The notes below the pieces were generated by a model, which was given only the letters and a program-made list of their open reading frames with translations, searched no databases and was not told the DNA's origin. From assembly GCA_035546295.1 (NCBI GenBank), contig DATKBT010000163.1, positions 1 through 7,158 on the forward strand: a stretch of DNA of 7,158 bases. The letters are read 5' to 3'. The DNA comes from DATKBT01 sp035546295 (GTDB lineage Bacteria; Acidobacteriota; Thermoanaerobaculia; Multivoradales; Multivoraceae). Position numbers and translations under genes: made by a program. This document shows positions 5,205-7,158 of the stretch, in pieces (position 1 is the first letter of the stretch; every line of letters begins with the position of its first letter).

Positions 5205-7100
5205 GTGAGGCTCGTCCATCGATCGAACCTGCTCGCAGGGCGCCGAGAGACCCGCAGTCCGGCCGGGTCCGCGGCTCTGGTCTTCGCCATCGGCCTCCTC
5301 CCGTGGTCCTCGTCGGTCGCCAGCGAGCTGGCGGCGACCGCGCGCTACGTGCCCGATCGCGAGTGCGCGGGCTGTCACGCCGAGCTCGCGCAGAGCTTCG
5401 CCGGGGTGGGCATGGGGCGTTCGTTCGTGCGGCCGCGGCGGGAGGATCTGATCGAGCCGCTCGGCGTCGCGAGCCAGTTCGAGCATGCGGTCTCGGGACG
5501 GCGCTATTCGATGCGCTGGGAAGGGGATCGGCTGGTCTTCCGACGGTCGCGGCCGACCACCGACGGCGCAGAGAAGGACGTTCTCGAGCTTCCCGTCGAC
5601 TGGATCCTCGGATCCGGCAACAAGGCGCGCACCTATTTGTTCGGGAACGAAGCCGGCGAGCTCTTCCAACTGCCGATCGCCTGGTACCCGCCCGATGGCC
5701 GCTGGGGCATGGCGCCGGGCTTCGACCGACCCGACCACGTCGGCGTTCAGCGGCGCGTCTTGCGCGAGTGCATGTTCTGCCACAACGCCTACCCGGAGGA
5801 GCCCGGGGAAGGGTCGGACGCCTGGGATGCGCCCGATCGCTTCCCTCGGCACCTGCCGGAGGGGATCGGCTGTCAGCGCTGCCACGGGCCCGGCTCGGAG
5901 CACGTGCGAGCGGCGCGCTCGGGGGGCTCCGCCGACGCGCTTCGCAGCTCGATCGTCGATCCCGCCGAGCTGTCGCCCGAGCGCCGCGACGATGTCTGCG
6001 ACGCCTGCCACCTGCAGCCCAGCGTCGCCATCTTCGGAGTCCGCCGCGAAGGCCGCACCGACAACTCGTGGCGACCGGGCGAGCGGCTCGACGACTTCCT
6101 CGCCAAGGTCGACGTCGAAGAGGCGGGGGTGGTGCGAGAGGAGCGGTTCGAGATCAACCACCACCCGTATCGGCTGCGTCAGAGCCGGTGCTTCCTCGCC
6201 AGCGGACGCGCACTGAGCTGTCTCACGTGCCACGATCCGCATCGCAGGATCACGGCGGCGGAGGACCCGGAGCACTTTCGCGCTGCCTGCCTCGGCTGCC
6301 ACCAGCGGAGCCGAGATCTCGGCGCGGGGGCAGCGAGTCAGCGGGACTCCTACCACGCAAACCGCCCCGATCGCGATTGCGTCTCCTGCCACATGCCGCA
6401 GCGCAGGACCAGCGACGTCGTCCACGCGGTGATGACCGATCACCGGATCGCCAGACCGCCCGTCGACCCTGCGGCCCTGGTGGCGCCGCGAACGGAGCGC
6501 GACCCCGAGATCGAGGACTTGTTCCTGACCACGGCGGCTCCCCACGAGCGCCGGGAGGCGACTCTCGAGCGGCTGCTCGCCGTCCTGCAGGCGGTACCCC
6601 ACGCAGAGGCCGCGGCCAGGCTCGAGGCTCTCCTGCTCGAGGCCGACGCGACCCCGGAGCGACCCTGGACGGTGCTCGGCGTGGCTCAGCTCCAGCTCGG
6701 CCAGCTCGATGGCGCCCGCCGGTCCTTCGAGCGCGTGCTGAGCGTGCAGCCTGACGGATGGCTCGCACATCGCCAGCTCGCGGTCACCCTGTCGAGGCTG
6801 GGAGATCGGGCCGGCGCGATCGAGCGGATCGAGCGGGCGATCGAGCTGGAGCCGCTGGTCCCCGAGCTGCACTACAACCGCGGCGTGTTGCTCCTCGCCG
6901 AAGGCCGCGCCGGGGACGCGCGCGCTTCCCTCGAGCGTGCGGTCGAGCTGCGGCCGACCCTGGCCGAGGGCTGGGCCTACCTCGGCGTCATCGCGCGTCG
7001 GCGGGGCGAGCTGGAGGACGCCGAGCGCCACTTCGCACGCGCCGACGCGATCGATCCCGGCAACGGGATCGTCGCCCGCGAACGGGCGCCGCCCGGCTGA
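5205..7100 (+). CDS. Exported seven-heme cytochrome c with C-terminal TPR array
   Basis: This 631-residue protein starts at GTG 5205. Its signal peptide has a basic start (MRLVHRS, RRETR), a hydrophobic core at about 22-34 and a likely cut near residue 39-41. Seven CxxCH haem c sites are visible: C54-H58 (CAGCH), C189-H193 (CMFCH), C223-H227 (CQRCH), C265-H269 (CDACH), C339-H343 (CLTCH), C362-H366 (CLGCH) and C392-H396 (CVSCHMP). Other His residues that could be distal ligands include H233 in GPGSEH, the HH pair in NHHPYRLRQSRC, and HDPH after haem 5. The haem order and the signature CHMPQRRTSDVVHAVMTDHRI fit the multihaem cytochrome c554-like family of TPR-fused cytochromes. Four TPR units run from about 487 to 620 (for example LGQLDGARRSFERVLSVQP and GRAGDARASLERAVELRP). 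The protein should be matured by cytochrome c biogenesis outside the membrane and carry electrons there. The TPR tail probably docks a partner. Donor, acceptor and any catalytic activity are unknown. Confidence 0.92.
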   Translation: MRLVHRSNLLAGRRETRSPAGSAALVFAIGLLPWSSSVASELAATARYVPDRECAGCHAELAQSFAGVGMGRSFVRPRREDLIEPLGVASQFEHAVSGRRYSMRWEGDRLVFRRSRPTTDGAEKDVLELPVDWILGSGNKARTYLFGNEAGELFQLPIAWYPPDGRWGMAPGFDRPDHVGVQRRVLRECMFCHNAYPEEPGEGSDAWDAPDRFPRHLPEGIGCQRCHGPGSEHVRAARSGGSADALRSSIVDPAELSPERRDDVCDACHLQPSVAIFGVRREGRTDNSWRPGERLDDFLAKVDVEEAGVVREERFEINHHPYRLRQSRCFLASGRALSCLTCHDPHRRITAAEDPEHFRAACLGCHQRSRDLGAGAASQRDSYHANRPDRDCVSCHMPQRRTSDVVHAVMTDHRIARPPVDPAALVAPRTERDPEIEDLFLTTAAPHERREATLERLLAVLQAVPHAEAAARLEALLLEADATPERPWTVLGVAQLQLGQLDGARRSFERVLSVQPDGWLAHRQLAVTLSRLGDRAGAIERIERAIELEPLVPELHYNRGVLLLAEGRAGDARASLERAVELRPTLAEGWAYLGVIARRRGELEDAERHFARADAIDPGNGIVARERAPPG

Positions 7101-7129
7101 CGGTCCAGGGCCACGACCTAGCCGAGCCC

Positions 7130-7147
7130 GCGCCCGCTTGCGGGCGC
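7130..7147. terminator. GC-rich hairpin downstream of the cytochrome gene
   Basis: GCGCCCGC and GCGGGCGC form a perfect 8-bp inverted repeat around TT, realistically a 7-bp stem with a CTTG loop, starting 30 nt after the cytochrome stop. There is no U-rich tract after it on the plus strand (TTGGGCGGG), so a canonical intrinsic terminator is not shown. It may still stabilise or end the transcript, or belong to a neighbouring feature beyond the edge. Confidence 0.4.
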
Positions 7148-7158
7148 TTGGGCGGGAA

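Noticed and set aside
2701..5208. 835-codon open frame on the plus strand
   Set aside because: It runs antisense to the well-supported CRTAC1-like gene and part of the TPR gene. Its translation is Arg/Gly/Val/Glu-rich with no recognisable domain. Long antisense frames are expected at this GC content.
4977..7031. 684-codon open frame on the minus strand
   Set aside because: It is antisense to the seven-haem cytochrome, whose CxxCH motifs and TPRs prove the plus-strand reading. The minus-strand product has no motif.
1..7158. tRNA, rRNA, CRISPR array, insertion sequence or transposase
   Set aside because: No cloverleaf-like sequence, rRNA-like stretch, regularly spaced direct repeats, terminal inverted repeats or transposase motifs were seen on either strand.

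Overview
The window is GC-rich DNA (roughly 70% by eye) with high third-position GC, so several long open frames on the opposite strands are only shadows of real genes. The gene content suggests an environmental bacterium with a heavily secreted, repeat-rich proteome: a multiheme cytochrome c fused to TPRs, a CRTAC1-type FG-GAP/ASPIC-UnbV protein and a secreted fibre-like protein. Acidobacteriota (Thermoanaerobaculia-like) or a similar high-GC lineage is my best guess. It rests on gene content only and is not proven.

Layout: (1) 1-1044, minus strand: N-terminal 348 codons of a secreted protein whose late part resembles the fibre-like repeats found ahead of peptidase-S74/endosialidase-chaperone domains. 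It runs off the left edge. (2) 1045-1186: intergenic, with a strong Shine-Dalgarno and a small AT-rich block containing palindromes. (3) 1187-2920, minus: TPR-rich, probably membrane-anchored or exported protein. (4) 2917-4734, minus: CRTAC1-like protein with seven Asp-rich FG-GAP calcium loops and a C-terminal ASPIC/UnbV-like domain. Its stop overlaps the next start as ATGA, so genes 4 and 3 form an operon. (5) About 4763-5035, plus: decayed C-terminal remnant of a cadherin/Ig-like surface protein, interrupted by an in-frame TAG. (6) 5036-5204: spacer that probably holds the cytochrome promoter. (7) 5205-7100, plus: exported seven-heme cytochrome c with a C-terminal TPR array. (8) 7101-7158: short tail with a GC-rich hairpin.

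The cytochrome gene and the CRTAC1-TPR operon are divergent, and all three products look extracytoplasmic. A reasonable inference is that they form one cell-envelope module: an electron carrier with a protein-docking TPR tail, a calcium-stabilised propeller, and a TPR scaffold. No substrate or catalytic activity can be read from the sequence.
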